Shown: positions 16,313 through 28,215, counted from the first letter of the stretch. The stretch: 64,000 nucleotides of DNA from Streptomyces sp. CCM_MD2014 (GCF_000772045.1 NZ_CP009754.1:2604001-2668000); one strand, 5' to 3'. Numbers and translations are program-made. Notes: generated from the sequence alone by a model not told the origin.

Positions 16313-17863
16313 TCAGCCCATGAACTTCTTGAACTCGTCGGGCAGCTCGAAGTCCTGACCGCCCTGCTGCGGCAGTCCGAGGGCGCCCCCGCCCTGCGCG
16401 GCGGCGGCCCGGCGGGCGGCCTCCTCCTGCTCCTGCTGCTTGCGCTTCATCGGGTTTCCGGAGCGCTGCTTGCCCTTGGCCTTCTTCTGCTGCTTCTTCT
16501 GCCGGCCGGGCCCGCCGCCCATGCCGGGCATTCCCGGCATCCCGGGCATACCGCCGCCCTGGGCCATGCGGGACATCATCTTGCGTGCCTCGAAGAAGCG
16601 CTCGACCAGGTTCTTCACCGCGCTGACCTCGACGCCGGAACCCTTGGCGATACGGGCGCGGCGCGAGCCGTTGATGATCGTCGGCTCCTGGCGCTCGGCC
16701 GGGGTCATCGACTTGATGATGGCGGCCGTGCGGTCGACGTCGCGCTCGTCGAGGTTGTTGATCTGGTCCTTCATCTGGCCCATGCCGGGCAGCATCCCCA
16801 AGAGCTTGGAGATCGAGCCCATCTTCCTGACCTGCTCCATCTGGGCCAGGAAGTCGTCCAGGGTGAAGTCCTGGCCCTTCTTGGACGCCAGCTTGGAGGC
16901 CATTTTCTCGGCCTCTTCCTGGCTGAACGTCTTCTCCGCCTGCTCGATCAGGGTGAGCAGGTCACCCATGTCGAGGATGCGGGAGGCCATCCGGTCCGGG
17001 TGGAAGGCGTCGAAGTCCTCGAGCTTCTCGCCGTTCGAGGCGAACATGATCGGCTTGCCGGTCACCGAGGCGATCGACAGGGCCGCACCACCGCGGGCGT
17101 CGCCGTCGAGCTTGGAGAGCACGACGCCGTCGAAGCCGACACCGTCGCGGAAGGCCTCGGCGGTGTTGACCGCGTCCTGACCGATCATCGCGTCGACGAC
17201 GAAGAGGATCTCGTCCGGCGACACCGCGTCACGGATGTCCGCGGCCTGCTGCATCAGCTCCTGGTCGATGCCCAGGCGGCCGGCGGTGTCGACGATGACC
17301 AGGTCGTGGACCTTGGTCTTGGCGAACTCGATGGAGTCCTTGGCGACCTTGACCGGGTCGCCCACGCCGTTGCCCGGCTCGGGGGCGTAGACCGCGACGC
17401 CGGCGCGCTCGGCGACGACGCTGAGCTGGTTGACGGCGTTGGGGCGCTGGAGGTCACAGGCGACCAGGAGCGGAGAGTGGCCCTGCTCCTTGAGCCAGCG
17501 GCCCAGCTTGCCCGCGAGCGTGGTCTTGCCGGCACCCTGCAGACCCGCCAGCATGATCACGGTCGGCGGCTGCTTGGCGAAGCGCAGACGGCGGGTCTCG
17601 CCGCCGAGGATGCCGACCAGTTCCTCGTTGACGATCTTGAGGACCTGCTGGGCGGGGTTGAGCGCCTTGGAGACCTCGGCGCCCAGGGAGCGCTCCTTGA
17701 CCTTCTTGATGAAGGCGCGCACGACGGGCAGCGCCACGTCGGCCTCGAGGAGCGCGATGCGGATCTCGCGGGCCGTGGCGTCGATGTCCGCCTCGGTCAG
17801 CCTGCCTTTGCCCCGGAGGGATTTGAAGGTGGCTGACAGGCGGTCGGAGAGAGTATCGAACAC
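16313..17863 (-). CDS. ffh: Signal recognition particle protein Ffh
   Basis: Ffh is the GTPase subunit of the signal recognition particle and delivers nascent membrane proteins to FtsY. GTG start 'VFDTLSDRLSATFKSLRGKG', 516 residues. G-domain motifs: 'LQGAGKTTLAGKLG' (P-loop), 'VDTAGRLGIDQELM', 'LSKLDGDARGGAALSI'. The M domain has the RNA-binding 'GSRRARIAKGSG' and a Met-rich 'GMPGMPGMPGMGG' stretch, then a Lys/Gln-rich tail. The frame is open for 450 more codons upstream, but that is glnD read in another frame. Confidence 0.97.
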   Translation of the reverse strand: MFDTLSDRLSATFKSLRGKGRLTEADIDATAREIRIALLEADVALPVVRAFIKKVKERSLGAEVSKALNPAQQVLKIVNEELVGILGGETRRLRFAKQPPTVIMLAGLQGAGKTTLAGKLGRWLKEQGHSPLLVACDLQRPNAVNQLSVVAERAGVAVYAPEPGNGVGDPVKVAKDSIEFAKTKVHDLVIVDTAGRLGIDQELMQQAADIRDAVSPDEILFVVDAMIGQDAVNTAEAFRDGVGFDGVVLSKLDGDARGGAALSIASVTGKPIMFASNGEKLEDFDAFHPDRMASRILDMGDLLTLIEQAEKTFSQEEAEKMASKLASKKGQDFTLDDFLAQMEQVRKMGSISKLLGMLPGMGQMKDQINNLDERDVDRTAAIIKSMTPAERQEPTIINGSRRARIAKGSGVEVSAVKNLVERFFEARKMMSRMAQGGGMPGMPGMPGMGGGPGRQKKQQKKAKGKQRSGNPMKRKQQEQEEAARRAAAAQGGGALGLPQQGGQDFELPDEFKKFMG

Positions 17864-18000
17864 GGCGGCGTAGGTCCTCGCGTCGGCGTTGGTGTGGGTC
17901 GCCCTCCAGGGTATCCGGCCGGGCAAGCAAATCGTCCCTGCCCGCCGCAGGAAGCGGACGGGGACCGACGCCCCGCGGGCACGGGGACGCCGGTTCGCGG

Positions 18001-20523
18001 TCACCCCCGCAGCGACTCCTCCACCTCCCGCGCGACGGACGCCGCCTCTTCCCCCGGCAACGGCACCCCCTCGCCCCGCGTCACATAGAACGCGTCCACC
18101 GCGTTCGCCCCCAGCGTGGACACATGCGCGCTCCGCACCCGCACCCCGGCCGCCTCCAGCGCGCGCCCCAGCCGGAACAGCAGCCCCGGCGCGTCCTGGG
18201 CGCGGACCTCGATCACCGTGGCCAGCCGGGAGGCGGCCGGGGCGACGGTCACGCGGGGCGGGGGCGGCTCCACGCCCCGGCGCCGGGGGTGGGCGGCGTC
18301 CCGTTCGGCGAGGCGTCCGGCGATGTCCAGCGTGCCGTCCAGGGCCCTGACCAGGTCGGCACGGAGCCGGGCGGCCTGGGGCAGGGAGCCGTACTGGGCG
18401 GCGACCCGCCAGTCGAGGAGCAGGACGGAGCCGTCGACGCCGTCCGGCAGCGTCACGGACCGCAGCTCGGCCGTGCGGACGGTCAGGCGGTGCAGGGCCA
18501 GGACGCCGGCCACCGCGGGGAGGACCCCCGCCTGGTCGGGTACGGCGATCAGCAGCTCCACGCCGAGCGGCTCGGGGACGGTGCCGGCCGGGTCGTCGGC
18601 CCCGGGGTCGTCCGAGCCGCGCCCGGACGACGCACCGGACGGACCGGACGGTCGGGCCGGATCGGCCGGCGGTTCGGTCTGCGCCCGCAGTGCCAGGACC
18701 GGACCACCCGTGCGGAAGGCTTCGACCGCGAGCCGCTCGTGCTCGGCGGTGGGCGCGGCGGCCTCGGCCTCGGCCGCCGGCTCCCCGGCCAGCACCCCGG
18801 CGACCCGTTTCACCAGGTCGGCGACGAGGGAGCCCCGCCAGGACGACCAGGCGGCCGGCCCGGTGGCCAGCGCGTCCGCCTCGGTCAGGGCGTGCAGCAG
18901 CTCGAGCGTGCGCTCGGTGCCGACCGCGTCGGCGACGGCGCGCACGGTGGCCGGGTCGTCGAGGTCGCGCCGGGTGGCGGTGTCCACGAGCAGGAGGTGG
19001 TGGCGTACGAGGGTGGCGAGGACGGCCGCGTCCGCGCGGTCGAAGCCGATGCGGGCGGCGACGTCCCGGGCGATGGTCTCGCCGGCCACGGAGTGGTCGC
19101 CGGGCCAGCCCTTGCCGATGTCGTGCAACAGCGCGGCGACCAGGAGCAGGTCGGGGCGGTGCACCCGGCGGGTGAACCCGGCGGCGCGGACGGCCGTCTC
19201 GATCAGGTGCCGGTCGACGGTCCACAGGTGCACGGCGTTGCGCTGCGGGCGGCAGCGGACCCGCTCCCAGTCGGGCAGCAGCCGCGTGACCAGGCCCTCG
19301 GCCTCCAGCGCCTCCCAGACCTGCACCGTGGGCCGGCCCGAACCGAGCAGGGTCACCAGTTGCTCACGCGCCTCGGCGGGCCAGGGCGTGGGCAGGGGGC
19401 GCGCGGTGGCCGCCAGGCGCCGTACGGCGTGCAGGGAGAGCGGGAGGCCGGCCTGCGCGGCGGCGGCCGCGGCGCGCAGCGGGAGTACGGAATCGCGTTC
19501 GGGGCGCGCGGCGCGGGCGAGCACCACCTCGCCGTCCTGCTCCACGACGCCCTCGGCGAGCGGGGAGCGTTCGGCGGCCGGTTTCCCGCCGTTCCTGCCG
19601 CTCATCATGGCGCGCAGCCGCGGGCGTACGGACCGCGCGCGCAGCACGCGCCCCACTTCGCGCCAGGTGACGTCGCCCGCGTAGGAGATGACGCGGGCCG
19701 CCTCGTAGACCTGCCGGAGCAGGGCGTCGGCGTCCAGCAGGCCGAGCCCGGCCGCCACCTCGTCCTGTTCCTGCAGCGCCAGCCGGTCGGTGGCCCGGCC
19801 CGTCGCCAGGTGGAGGGCGTCGCGTACGTCGAGCAGCTGGCGCCGGGCGTCGGCGAGGCCCTCGCGCGGGGCGTCGGCGAGCCAGGACGCGGCGACGGCG
19901 CGCAGGGCGGTGGCGTCGCGCAGGCCGCCCCTGGCCTCCTTGAGGTCGGGTTCCAGGAGGAACCGCAGCTCGCCCTGGCGTTCGGCGCGCTCGGCGCACA
20001 GGTCCCGGAGCTCGGGGAGGCGTCGGGGGGCCTGGTTGCGCCAGTCGGCGAGGACGGCGGTGCGCAGGGAGGAGGTCAGGCCGAGGTCTCCGGCGAGGTG
20101 GCGTGCGTCCAGGAGCCCGAGGTGCACCTTCAGGTCCTCGCCGGCCGTCTTGCGGGCCTGCTGCGGGGTGCGCACGGAGTGGTCGAGGTCGAGGCCCAGG
20201 TCCCAGACCGGGTACCAGAGGCGGTCGGCGAGTGCGGCGACGGCCTTGTCGTCGCGGCCGTCGTGCAGCAGGAGCAGGTCCAGGTCGCTGCGCGGGGACA
20301 GCTCTCCGCGCCCGTAGCCGCCGACCGCGACGAGCGAGACGCCCGTGTGTCCCCCGGTGGCCGCGCCGAAGAGGCCCGCCAGCCAGTCGTCCGTCAGTTC
20401 GGCCAGCGCCCTGCGGCGCGGCGGCCCGGACCGCTCCCCCTCGGTGAGGAGGCGCAGCCGGGCCGCCGCGTAGCCGCCGGGTTCCGGGCCTTCTGTTTCT
20501 TCGGTCACGTCCGTGCGCGTCAC
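18001..20523 (-). CDS. glnD: PII protein nucleotidyltransferase GlnD
   Basis: GlnD modifies the PII protein in response to glutamine; in S. coelicolor it adenylylates GlnK. The 840-residue protein has the nucleotidyltransferase motif 'GGYGRGELSPRSDLDLLLLH', an HD domain ('LLVAALLHDIGKGWPGDHS') for de-modification, and two C-terminal ACT domains ('LLIAVPDQAGVLPAVAGVLA' and 'IEVRAQDAPGLLFRLGRALE') that sense glutamine. It lies 26 bp after glnK in the amtB-glnK-glnD operon. Confidence 0.96.
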   Translation of the reverse strand: MTRTDVTEETEGPEPGGYAAARLRLLTEGERSGPPRRRALAELTDDWLAGLFGAATGGHTGVSLVAVGGYGRGELSPRSDLDLLLLHDGRDDKAVAALADRLWYPVWDLGLDLDHSVRTPQQARKTAGEDLKVHLGLLDARHLAGDLGLTSSLRTAVLADWRNQAPRRLPELRDLCAERAERQGELRFLLEPDLKEARGGLRDATALRAVAASWLADAPREGLADARRQLLDVRDALHLATGRATDRLALQEQDEVAAGLGLLDADALLRQVYEAARVISYAGDVTWREVGRVLRARSVRPRLRAMMSGRNGGKPAAERSPLAEGVVEQDGEVVLARAARPERDSVLPLRAAAAAAQAGLPLSLHAVRRLAATARPLPTPWPAEAREQLVTLLGSGRPTVQVWEALEAEGLVTRLLPDWERVRCRPQRNAVHLWTVDRHLIETAVRAAGFTRRVHRPDLLLVAALLHDIGKGWPGDHSVAGETIARDVAARIGFDRADAAVLATLVRHHLLLVDTATRRDLDDPATVRAVADAVGTERTLELLHALTEADALATGPAAWSSWRGSLVADLVKRVAGVLAGEPAAEAEAAAPTAEHERLAVEAFRTGGPVLALRAQTEPPADPARPSGPSGASSGRGSDDPGADDPAGTVPEPLGVELLIAVPDQAGVLPAVAGVLALHRLTVRTAELRSVTLPDGVDGSVLLLDWRVAAQYGSLPQAARLRADLVRALDGTLDIAGRLAERDAAHPRRRGVEPPPPRVTVAPAASRLATVIEVRAQDAPGLLFRLGRALEAAGVRVRSAHVSTLGANAVDAFYVTRGEGVPLPGEEAASVAREVEESLRG

Positions 20524-20549
20524 CCGGCGACTCCTGTTCTTCGGTGGTG

Positions 20550-22398
<1,849 letters not shown>

Positions 22399-22547
22399 GG
22401 CCGGGTGCGGACGGGTGGGGTCGCGTCGTGCCGGGACGGTCCGCACCGGGACGCGGACCGGCCGCGGCGGGCCTCCGAATGACCTGGCATGGGGGAGCCG
22501 AGTCGGGCAGTTCGGGAGGGCCGGCCGCGGCCGGGGCTGGTGGGGGT

Positions 22548-24047
22548 TCAGACCGCTTCGGCGGTCTCCGGCAACTCGGCGGCGAGCCGTTCGGTGAGGT
22601 CGACGACCTCACCGAGGTCGCCGAAATCGCGTACGGCCGTGTCGACGGTCTTGCGGATGCGGGTGTTGACGCGTTCGGAGCGGACCTTCTTGGCGATGCC
22701 CATGGCCTCCTTGGCCAGGACGGTGCTCTCCTCGGGTTCGCGGCGCAGCAGGTGCACGGTGGCCATGCCGATCAGGTTGAGCGCGTAGGAACGCTGGTGC
22801 TCCTCGTCCTTGGCGAACAGCTCCACGGCCCGGCGCATCAGGGGATCGGCGAGGGAGGCGTAGGCGGGGCTGCGGCCCGCCACGTAGGCGAGGTCGCGGA
22901 AGGAGTGACTGTTCTCGCCGTACAGCTCGGCCTCGGAGAAGAAGCGGATCCAGTCGGGGTCCGGCTCGTCCCACTCGTCGGCCTCGGCGAAGATGTCCTC
23001 CGCCATGCGCACCGCGCGCTTGGTGCGGCCGGGCTGGCCCATGTTGGCGTAGGCGCGTGCCTCCATCGCGTACAGCATCGACTGGGTGCGGGGGCCGGCG
23101 CAGTCGCGGCTGCCGTACTGCGCGAGGTGGATCAGCTCCAGGGCGTCGTCGGGGCGCCCGAGGTGGATCATCTGGCGGCTCATGCTGGAGAGGATGTACG
23201 AGCCCAGCGGCCGGTCCCCCGCCTCCTTGGCGGCGTGCAGGGCGAGCACGAAGTACTTCTGGGCGGTGGGCTGGAGCCCCACGTCGTACGACATCCAGCC
23301 GGCCAGCTCGGCCAGTTCGGCGGCGACCTTGAAGAGCTTGGCGCGGGTGGTCTCCGTCTGGGGTTCCTGGAGCAGGTCGGTGACCTCGTGCAACTGGCCC
23401 ACCACGGCCTTGCGGCGCAGACCGCCGCCGCACTGGGCGTCCCAGCGGCGGAACATGACGGCCGTGGACTCCAGCAGCTCCAGCTCCGGCCGGGAGAGCC
23501 GGCCGCGCGCACGGGAGGAGGGGGCGGCGGACTCGCGGTCGGCCGACGGGCCCGCGGAGGGCGTGGGCACGAGCCAGCGCTGCATGGGTTCGATGAGGGA
23601 CGGGCCCGCGGAGAGGGCCAGCGAGCTCCCGAGGAAGCCGCGCCGCGCCAGCATGAGGTCGCTGCGCGAGAACTCGCTGAGCAGGGCCACGGTCTGCGGG
23701 CCCGTCCAGGGGAGGTCGACGCCGGTCGCGGAGGGCGTGGGGCGGGTGGAACGCAGGCCCAGGTCCTCGACGGAGACGACGACGCCGAAACGCTCGGAGA
23801 ACAGCTCGGACAGGATCCGCGGGATCGGCTCGCGCGGGTTCTCCCCGTCGAGCCAGCGGCGCACGCGTGAGGTGTCGGTGGAGATGTGGTTGGCCCCCAG
23901 CTGGCGGGCGCGGCGGTTGACCTGGCGGGCCAGCTCGCCCTTGGACCAGCCGCTGCGGGCGAACCAGGAGGTGAGCAGCTCGTTCGGGCGCTTGTCAGCG
24001 TGCGACGCGCTCCCCGCGCTCGTACCGCTTCCGCCGTTGCCACTCAC
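22548..24047 (-). CDS. nsdA: NsdA-type regulator of sporulation and antibiotic production
   Basis: The protein matches NsdA, reported in S. coelicolor to repress sporulation and antibiotic formation. N-terminal part: 'DKRPNELLTSWFARSGWSKG' and 'RRARQLGANHISTDTSRVRR', which looks like a DNA-binding region; the remainder is helical and TPR-like ('QKYFVLALHAAKEAGDRPLG', 'AYANMGQPGRTKRAVRMAED'). The GTG at 24047 ('VSGNGGSG') gives 499 residues; an ATG 15 codons upstream is possible. It is divergent from the prim-pol gene. Confidence 0.85.
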   Translation of the reverse strand: MSGNGGSGTSAGSASHADKRPNELLTSWFARSGWSKGELARQVNRRARQLGANHISTDTSRVRRWLDGENPREPIPRILSELFSERFGVVVSVEDLGLRSTRPTPSATGVDLPWTGPQTVALLSEFSRSDLMLARRGFLGSSLALSAGPSLIEPMQRWLVPTPSAGPSADRESAAPSSRARGRLSRPELELLESTAVMFRRWDAQCGGGLRRKAVVGQLHEVTDLLQEPQTETTRAKLFKVAAELAELAGWMSYDVGLQPTAQKYFVLALHAAKEAGDRPLGSYILSSMSRQMIHLGRPDDALELIHLAQYGSRDCAGPRTQSMLYAMEARAYANMGQPGRTKRAVRMAEDIFAEADEWDEPDPDWIRFFSEAELYGENSHSFRDLAYVAGRSPAYASLADPLMRRAVELFAKDEEHQRSYALNLIGMATVHLLRREPEESTVLAKEAMGIAKKVRSERVNTRIRKTVDTAVRDFGDLGEVVDLTERLAAELPETAEAV

Positions 24048-24492
24048 TGGAACGCCCCCATCCCTGAGACCACCTGTCGCCGAGTGCGCCAAGCCCTATC
24101 AGAATGCCGGTGGTTGCGGCCCACCGTCCGGTGGTTGACACCCTTCGAACGGAGGACCGGGTTGCCTCCGGCATACCCGCAAGTGCATGTGCCCCAAGGC
24201 TCCATGCACACAAAGTAGTCCCGCGATCACTCGTTCAGCCATGGCGATTGCGGAATCGCCACCATTCGCCACCCCTTCGAATGAACTCATGGTGGCCGGG
24301 ACGCGATTCACTTGACATAGGCCAACCGGGAGTCGGTGCAACGGTGCGCACCGGGGCGTGCACCCGCGGACACACCACCCGGAGTGCTTCCGGACGCTGT
24401 CTGAACGGCGCCGGGCTGGGGAGTTGGAAGCAGAGAGTCACGTTTCACGTCCGCTGCGTAACCGCCGCTGGGTCGGACCCGTTGGAGGGGGC
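24048..24492. other. 445-bp divergent intergenic region (nsdA / prim-pol)
   Basis: No gene is supported here. On the plus strand a consensus TTGACA occurs at 24312-24317, a possible -35 for the prim-pol gene, but no good -10 follows at normal spacing. The region is less GC-rich than its neighbours, as expected for back-to-back promoters. Confidence 0.45.
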
Positions 24493-25164
24493 ATGGGCTT
24501 CACGATCGGTATCGGCAGCAGTCGGGGTATGCGGGAGATCCGGTCCGGCGCGCGTCGCCGCGGCCGCGCCTCGGAGTGCACCGTCGTGGCCGAGTTCACC
24601 GGACTGTGGGGCTGGGACGTGGTCCCGGGCGCCCGGACCGCCGCGGGCGCCTGCTCCTGCGGCCTGCCCGACTGCCCCGCGCCTGGCGCGCATCCCCTGG
24701 ACTTCGCGCCCGAGGTTCCCGCCGGGGCGAGACTCGCCGAGGCGAGCGAGGCGTGGGGGCGGTATCCGGGCGCCGCGGTGATGCTGGCGGTCGGGCGGAC
24801 CTTCGACGTGATCGAGGTGGCCGAGCCGGCCGGCCTGCGGGCGCTGTCCCGGCTGGAGCGCATGGGCCTGCCGCTGGGCCCGGTCGCGGCGACGCCGCAG
24901 GGCCGCGCCCACTTCTTCGTCGCGCCGGGCGCCGCCGCCGAACTGCCCCGACTGCTGTACCGCATGGGCTGGGACGACCCGTCCGCCCTCGACCTGCGCG
25001 GCCTCGGCCCGGGTACGTACATCACGGCCCCGCCCTCCGACCGCGGCGGCCGGGGCCCGGTGCGGTGGCTGCGGCCCCCGGCCCTGGACTCGGCCACGAA
25101 GCCGCCGGCGGCCCGGCTGCTCCTGGGGACGCTGGCGTACGTGGCCCATCGCTCCCGGGCGTAA
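24493..25164 (+). CDS. Stand-alone bifunctional DNA primase/polymerase (prim-pol) domain protein
   Basis: A 223-residue protein with ATG after GGAGGGGGC. It resembles the N-terminal prim-pol domain of archaeo-eukaryotic primase-like proteins: 'GWDVVPGARTAAGACSCGLP' with the Cys-x-Cys...Cys-Pro pattern, and 'AVMLAVGRTFDVIEVAEPAG' (the acidic D-x-I-E strand). No helicase domain is attached. Such short versions are conserved in Streptomyces with unknown role; catalytic competence is uncertain. Confidence 0.72.
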   Translation: MGFTIGIGSSRGMREIRSGARRRGRASECTVVAEFTGLWGWDVVPGARTAAGACSCGLPDCPAPGAHPLDFAPEVPAGARLAEASEAWGRYPGAAVMLAVGRTFDVIEVAEPAGLRALSRLERMGLPLGPVAATPQGRAHFFVAPGAAAELPRLLYRMGWDDPSALDLRGLGPGTYITAPPSDRGGRGPVRWLRPPALDSATKPPAARLLLGTLAYVAHRSRA

Positions 25165-25237
25165 CCGTCCGTCCGGGGCGCCGGTACGCCCGGGCGCACC
25201 CGTCTTCGGGCCGCCCGCCCCGGCCGCGTCACACGGC

Positions 25238-25277
25238 GAAGCGCCCGTCTCCCGGTCGTCCGGAAGGCGGGCGCTTC
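25238..25277. terminator. Terminator between convergent prim-pol gene and ftsY
   Basis: GAAGCGCCCG (25238-25247) pairs with CGGGCGCTTC (25268-25277), with further pairing inside the 20-base interval. The hairpin lies between two convergent stop codons. Confidence 0.7.
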
Positions 25278-25319
25278 TCGCATGCGTGCCGTACGCGGAG
25301 GTGCGCAGGCGGCGCGGCG

Positions 25320-26528
25320 TCACTCGCCGATGAGGGCGTCCACGAAGGCCTCGGGCTCGAACGGCGCCAGGTCGTCCGCGCCCTCGCCGAGCCCGATGAG
25401 CTTGACCGGCACACCCAGCTCGCGCTGGACGGCGACCACGATGCCGCCCTTGGCCGTGCCGTCCAGCTTGGTCAGCACGATGCCGGTGATGTCCACGACC
25501 TCGGCGAAGACCCGGGCCTGGATCAGGCCGTTCTGGCCGGTGGTGGCGTCGAGGACGAGCAGCACCTCGTCCAGCGGGGCGTGCTTCTCCACGACGCGCT
25601 TGACCTTGCCCAGCTCGTCCATGAGGCCGGTCTTGGTGTGCAGGCGGCCGGCGGTGTCGATGAGGACGACGTCCGAGCCCAGTTCCTTGCCCTCCTTGAC
25701 CGCGTCGAAGGCCACGGACGCCGGGTCGCCGGCCTCCGGCCCGCGCACGGTGTGGGCGCCGACCCGCTCGCCCCAGGTCTGGAGCTGGTCGGCGGCGGCG
25801 GCACGGAAGGTGTCGGCGGCACCGAGGACGACGCTGCGGCCGTCGGCGACCAGGACGCGGGCGAGCTTGCCGGTGGTGGTCGTCTTGCCGGTGCCGTTGA
25901 CCCCGACGACCATCACGATGCCGGGCTTGCCGGTGGCGGGCTCGGTCTTGACCTCGCGGTCCATGTCGGGGCCGACGAGGTTGACCAGCTCCTCGCGCAG
26001 CAGTCCGCGCAGCTCTTCGGGGGTGCGGGTGCCGAGCACCTTCACCCGCTCGCGCAGCCGCTCGACCAGCTCCTGGGTGGGCTGCACGCCGACGTCGGCG
26101 GTGAGCAGCGTGTCCTCGATCTCCTCCCAGGTGTCGTCGTCGAGGTGCTCCCGGGACAGCAGGGTCAGCAGGCCCTTGCCGAGCGCGTTCTGCGAGCGGG
26201 AGAGGCGGGCGCGGAGCCGGACCAGTCGGCCGGCGGTGGGCTCGGGAACCTCGATCTGCGGGATCTCGAGCTCTTCGACGACGGGCGGCTCCTCGACGGT
26301 GGCGGTGCCGCCGTCCGGGAGGTCGACCTCCTCTATCGTCCGGCGCGTTTCGTCGCGCGGCGTCTCGGCCTCTTCACCGACGTGCGGCTCGGCCGGAGGG
26401 GCGGTGATGTCGGGCGTGGCGGGAGGAGGCGGAGGCAGCTGCTTCTTGCGGCGACTGCCGACGACCAGCCCGCCGAGCGCGCCGATCACGACCACGGCGA
26501 TGACTACAGCAAGGATGACGATTTCCAT
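25320..26528 (-). CDS. ftsY: Signal recognition particle receptor FtsY
   Basis: FtsY docks the SRP-ribosome complex at the membrane. The 402-residue protein starts 'MEIVILAVVIAVVVIGALGG', a membrane anchor typical of actinobacterial FtsY, then a Pro/Glu-rich acidic linker, the N domain, and the GTPase with 'GVNGTGKTTTTGKLAR', 'IDTAGRLHTKTGLMDEL' and 'LTKLDGTAKGGIV'. This start was chosen over one 49 codons upstream because it puts the anchor at the N-terminus. Confidence 0.96.
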   Translation of the reverse strand: MEIVILAVVIAVVVIGALGGLVVGSRRKKQLPPPPPATPDITAPPAEPHVGEEAETPRDETRRTIEEVDLPDGGTATVEEPPVVEELEIPQIEVPEPTAGRLVRLRARLSRSQNALGKGLLTLLSREHLDDDTWEEIEDTLLTADVGVQPTQELVERLRERVKVLGTRTPEELRGLLREELVNLVGPDMDREVKTEPATGKPGIVMVVGVNGTGKTTTTGKLARVLVADGRSVVLGAADTFRAAAADQLQTWGERVGAHTVRGPEAGDPASVAFDAVKEGKELGSDVVLIDTAGRLHTKTGLMDELGKVKRVVEKHAPLDEVLLVLDATTGQNGLIQARVFAEVVDITGIVLTKLDGTAKGGIVVAVQRELGVPVKLIGLGEGADDLAPFEPEAFVDALIGE

Positions 26529-26757
26529 AACGGGACCAGTATGCGTGACCTCCGGCACGGGCCCCCGTTGCCGACCCCCTTGTCGGCCTCTCGTCCAGTC
26601 CTCGTCGAGCCCTCGTCGGCTCTTTGTGGTTTCGTCCGAAGGACAAAGGGCCCTGGAGGGAACGAGTCGGAGCAAAGTACGATGGAGGAGGACGCGTCAA
26701 CGCGCGTAGAGTCCCGACCGGCCCCTCTTCCCCACGATCGAGGCACGGACCCCCCAC

Positions 26758-28215
26758 ATGAGCAAGACCGCCGAGAACGAAGGCGCCCTGGAAACCCGTG
26801 GCATCGAGCAGGTGCCCGACCACGAGCGCACCGCCCGGACCCGCGAGCTGTTCCCGACCTGGGTCGGCGCCAACATCAGCGTGCTGCTGCTCACGATGGG
26901 CGCGAGCCTCGTCGTGGCGTACCACCTCAACTTCTGGCAGGCCCTGGTCGTCGCGGCCGCCGCGCCCGTCGTGTCGTACGGCCTGGTGGGCCTGATCGGC
27001 ATCGCCGGCAAGCGCGGCGGCGCTCCCGGGATGGCGCTGTCCCGTGCCGTGTTCGGGCAGCGGGGCAATCTGCTGCCCGGTTCGCTGATCTGGGTGGCCC
27101 GCTGGGGCTGGGAGACGATCAACGCGGTGACCGGCGCCTATGCCGTGCTCACCGTGCTGGACATCGTGTTCGGCATACGGGCGAACAGCGTGCTGGACAT
27201 GGTGACGCTGCTGGCCTTCGTCGTGGCGACCTTCGCGATCTCCGGGCTGGGCATCAACGCCGTGCAGAAGTGCAACAAGTACGCGACGTACCTCTTCGGC
27301 GCCTTCTCGGTGCTGGTCCTCGGCTACCTGGTCGTCGACACCGACTGGTCCGCGGTCTTCGACCGTTCCGCCGGTTCGGTGGCCGCGATGATCACGGGCG
27401 TCGGTCTGATCGCGGCCGGCGGGGTGAGCTGGATCCCGTCGGCGCCGGACTTCACCCGGTACCTGCCGCGTACGGCTTCCTCGAAGGGAATCGTGGGTGT
27501 CACGGTCGGCGGCGCCGGAATCGTCGTCCTGCCCATGGTCCTGATGGGCATGATCATGGCCGTCTCCACGCCGGACCTGGCCTCGGCCGCCGACCCGGTC
27601 TCCTTCCTGGGCGAGATCCTGCCCACCTGGATCGCGGTGCCCTACCTGCTGATCGCGCTGATCGGCATGCTGCTGATCAACTCGATGTCGATGTACTCGG
27701 CGGGCTTCACCGCGCAGACCCTGGGCTTCAAGGTCCCGCGGCACTGGGCGGTCTCGGTCAACGCCGTGATCTCGCTGGTCTTCGGCGGCGTGCTGATGCT
27801 GGTGGCGACCAGCTTCATGGGCTCCTTCATCGCCTTCCTGTCGCTGCTCGCGGTCGCCTTCTCGGCCTGGGTCGGCGTCTTCGGCGCAGACATGCTGCGC
27901 GGGCGGGAGTACGACGGCGAGGCGATGGCCGACACCTCGCGCACCAGCGCCTACTGGTACCGGGGCGGCTTCTCCCCCGCCGCCGTCGTCGCCTGGGCGG
28001 TGGGCCTGGCCGCCGGTCTGATGTTCACCACGTCCGACTGGTTCACCGGCCCCCTCGCGACCAACAACTTCGTCGGCGAGTACGGGCTCGGCTGGGTGGC
28101 CACGGTGGTGATCTCCGGACTGCTCTACGCGGTGCTGCCCAAGCCGGCGCCGGTCGTGCCGCCGGCCCCCGCCGAGCGCGCGGAGCGGCACGAGGACGAG
28201 ACCGTGTCCGTCTGA
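26758..28215 (+). CDS. NCS1-family purine/cytosine permease
   Basis: A 485-residue transporter with about twelve membrane helices. Family features include 'ARTRELFPTWVGANISVLLL' near the start, 'APGMALSRAVFGQRGNLLPG' and 'FTRYLPRTASSKGIVGVTVG', matching cytosine permease CodB-like NCS1 proteins. The substrate is likely cytosine or another nucleobase, but sequence does not fix it. It is divergent from ftsY and is the last core-type gene before the lipid cluster. Confidence 0.85.
   Translation: MSKTAENEGALETRGIEQVPDHERTARTRELFPTWVGANISVLLLTMGASLVVAYHLNFWQALVVAAAAPVVSYGLVGLIGIAGKRGGAPGMALSRAVFGQRGNLLPGSLIWVARWGWETINAVTGAYAVLTVLDIVFGIRANSVLDMVTLLAFVVATFAISGLGINAVQKCNKYATYLFGAFSVLVLGYLVVDTDWSAVFDRSAGSVAAMITGVGLIAAGGVSWIPSAPDFTRYLPRTASSKGIVGVTVGGAGIVVLPMVLMGMIMAVSTPDLASAADPVSFLGEILPTWIAVPYLLIALIGMLLINSMSMYSAGFTAQTLGFKVPRHWAVSVNAVISLVFGGVLMLVATSFMGSFIAFLSLLAVAFSAWVGVFGADMLRGREYDGEAMADTSRTSAYWYRGGFSPAAVVAWAVGLAAGLMFTTSDWFTGPLATNNFVGEYGLGWVATVVISGLLYAVLPKPAPVVPPAPAERAERHEDETVSV

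Noticed and set aside
17864..19225. Open frame extending ffh upstream by about 450 codons
   Set aside because: It is glnD in a shifted frame; the conserved Ffh N-terminus starts at the GTG at 17863.
26529..28191. 605-residue minus-strand frame opposite the permease gene
   Set aside because: Composition is Arg/His/Gly-rich typical of antisense frames in high-GC DNA, while the plus strand has a clear twelve-helix transporter.
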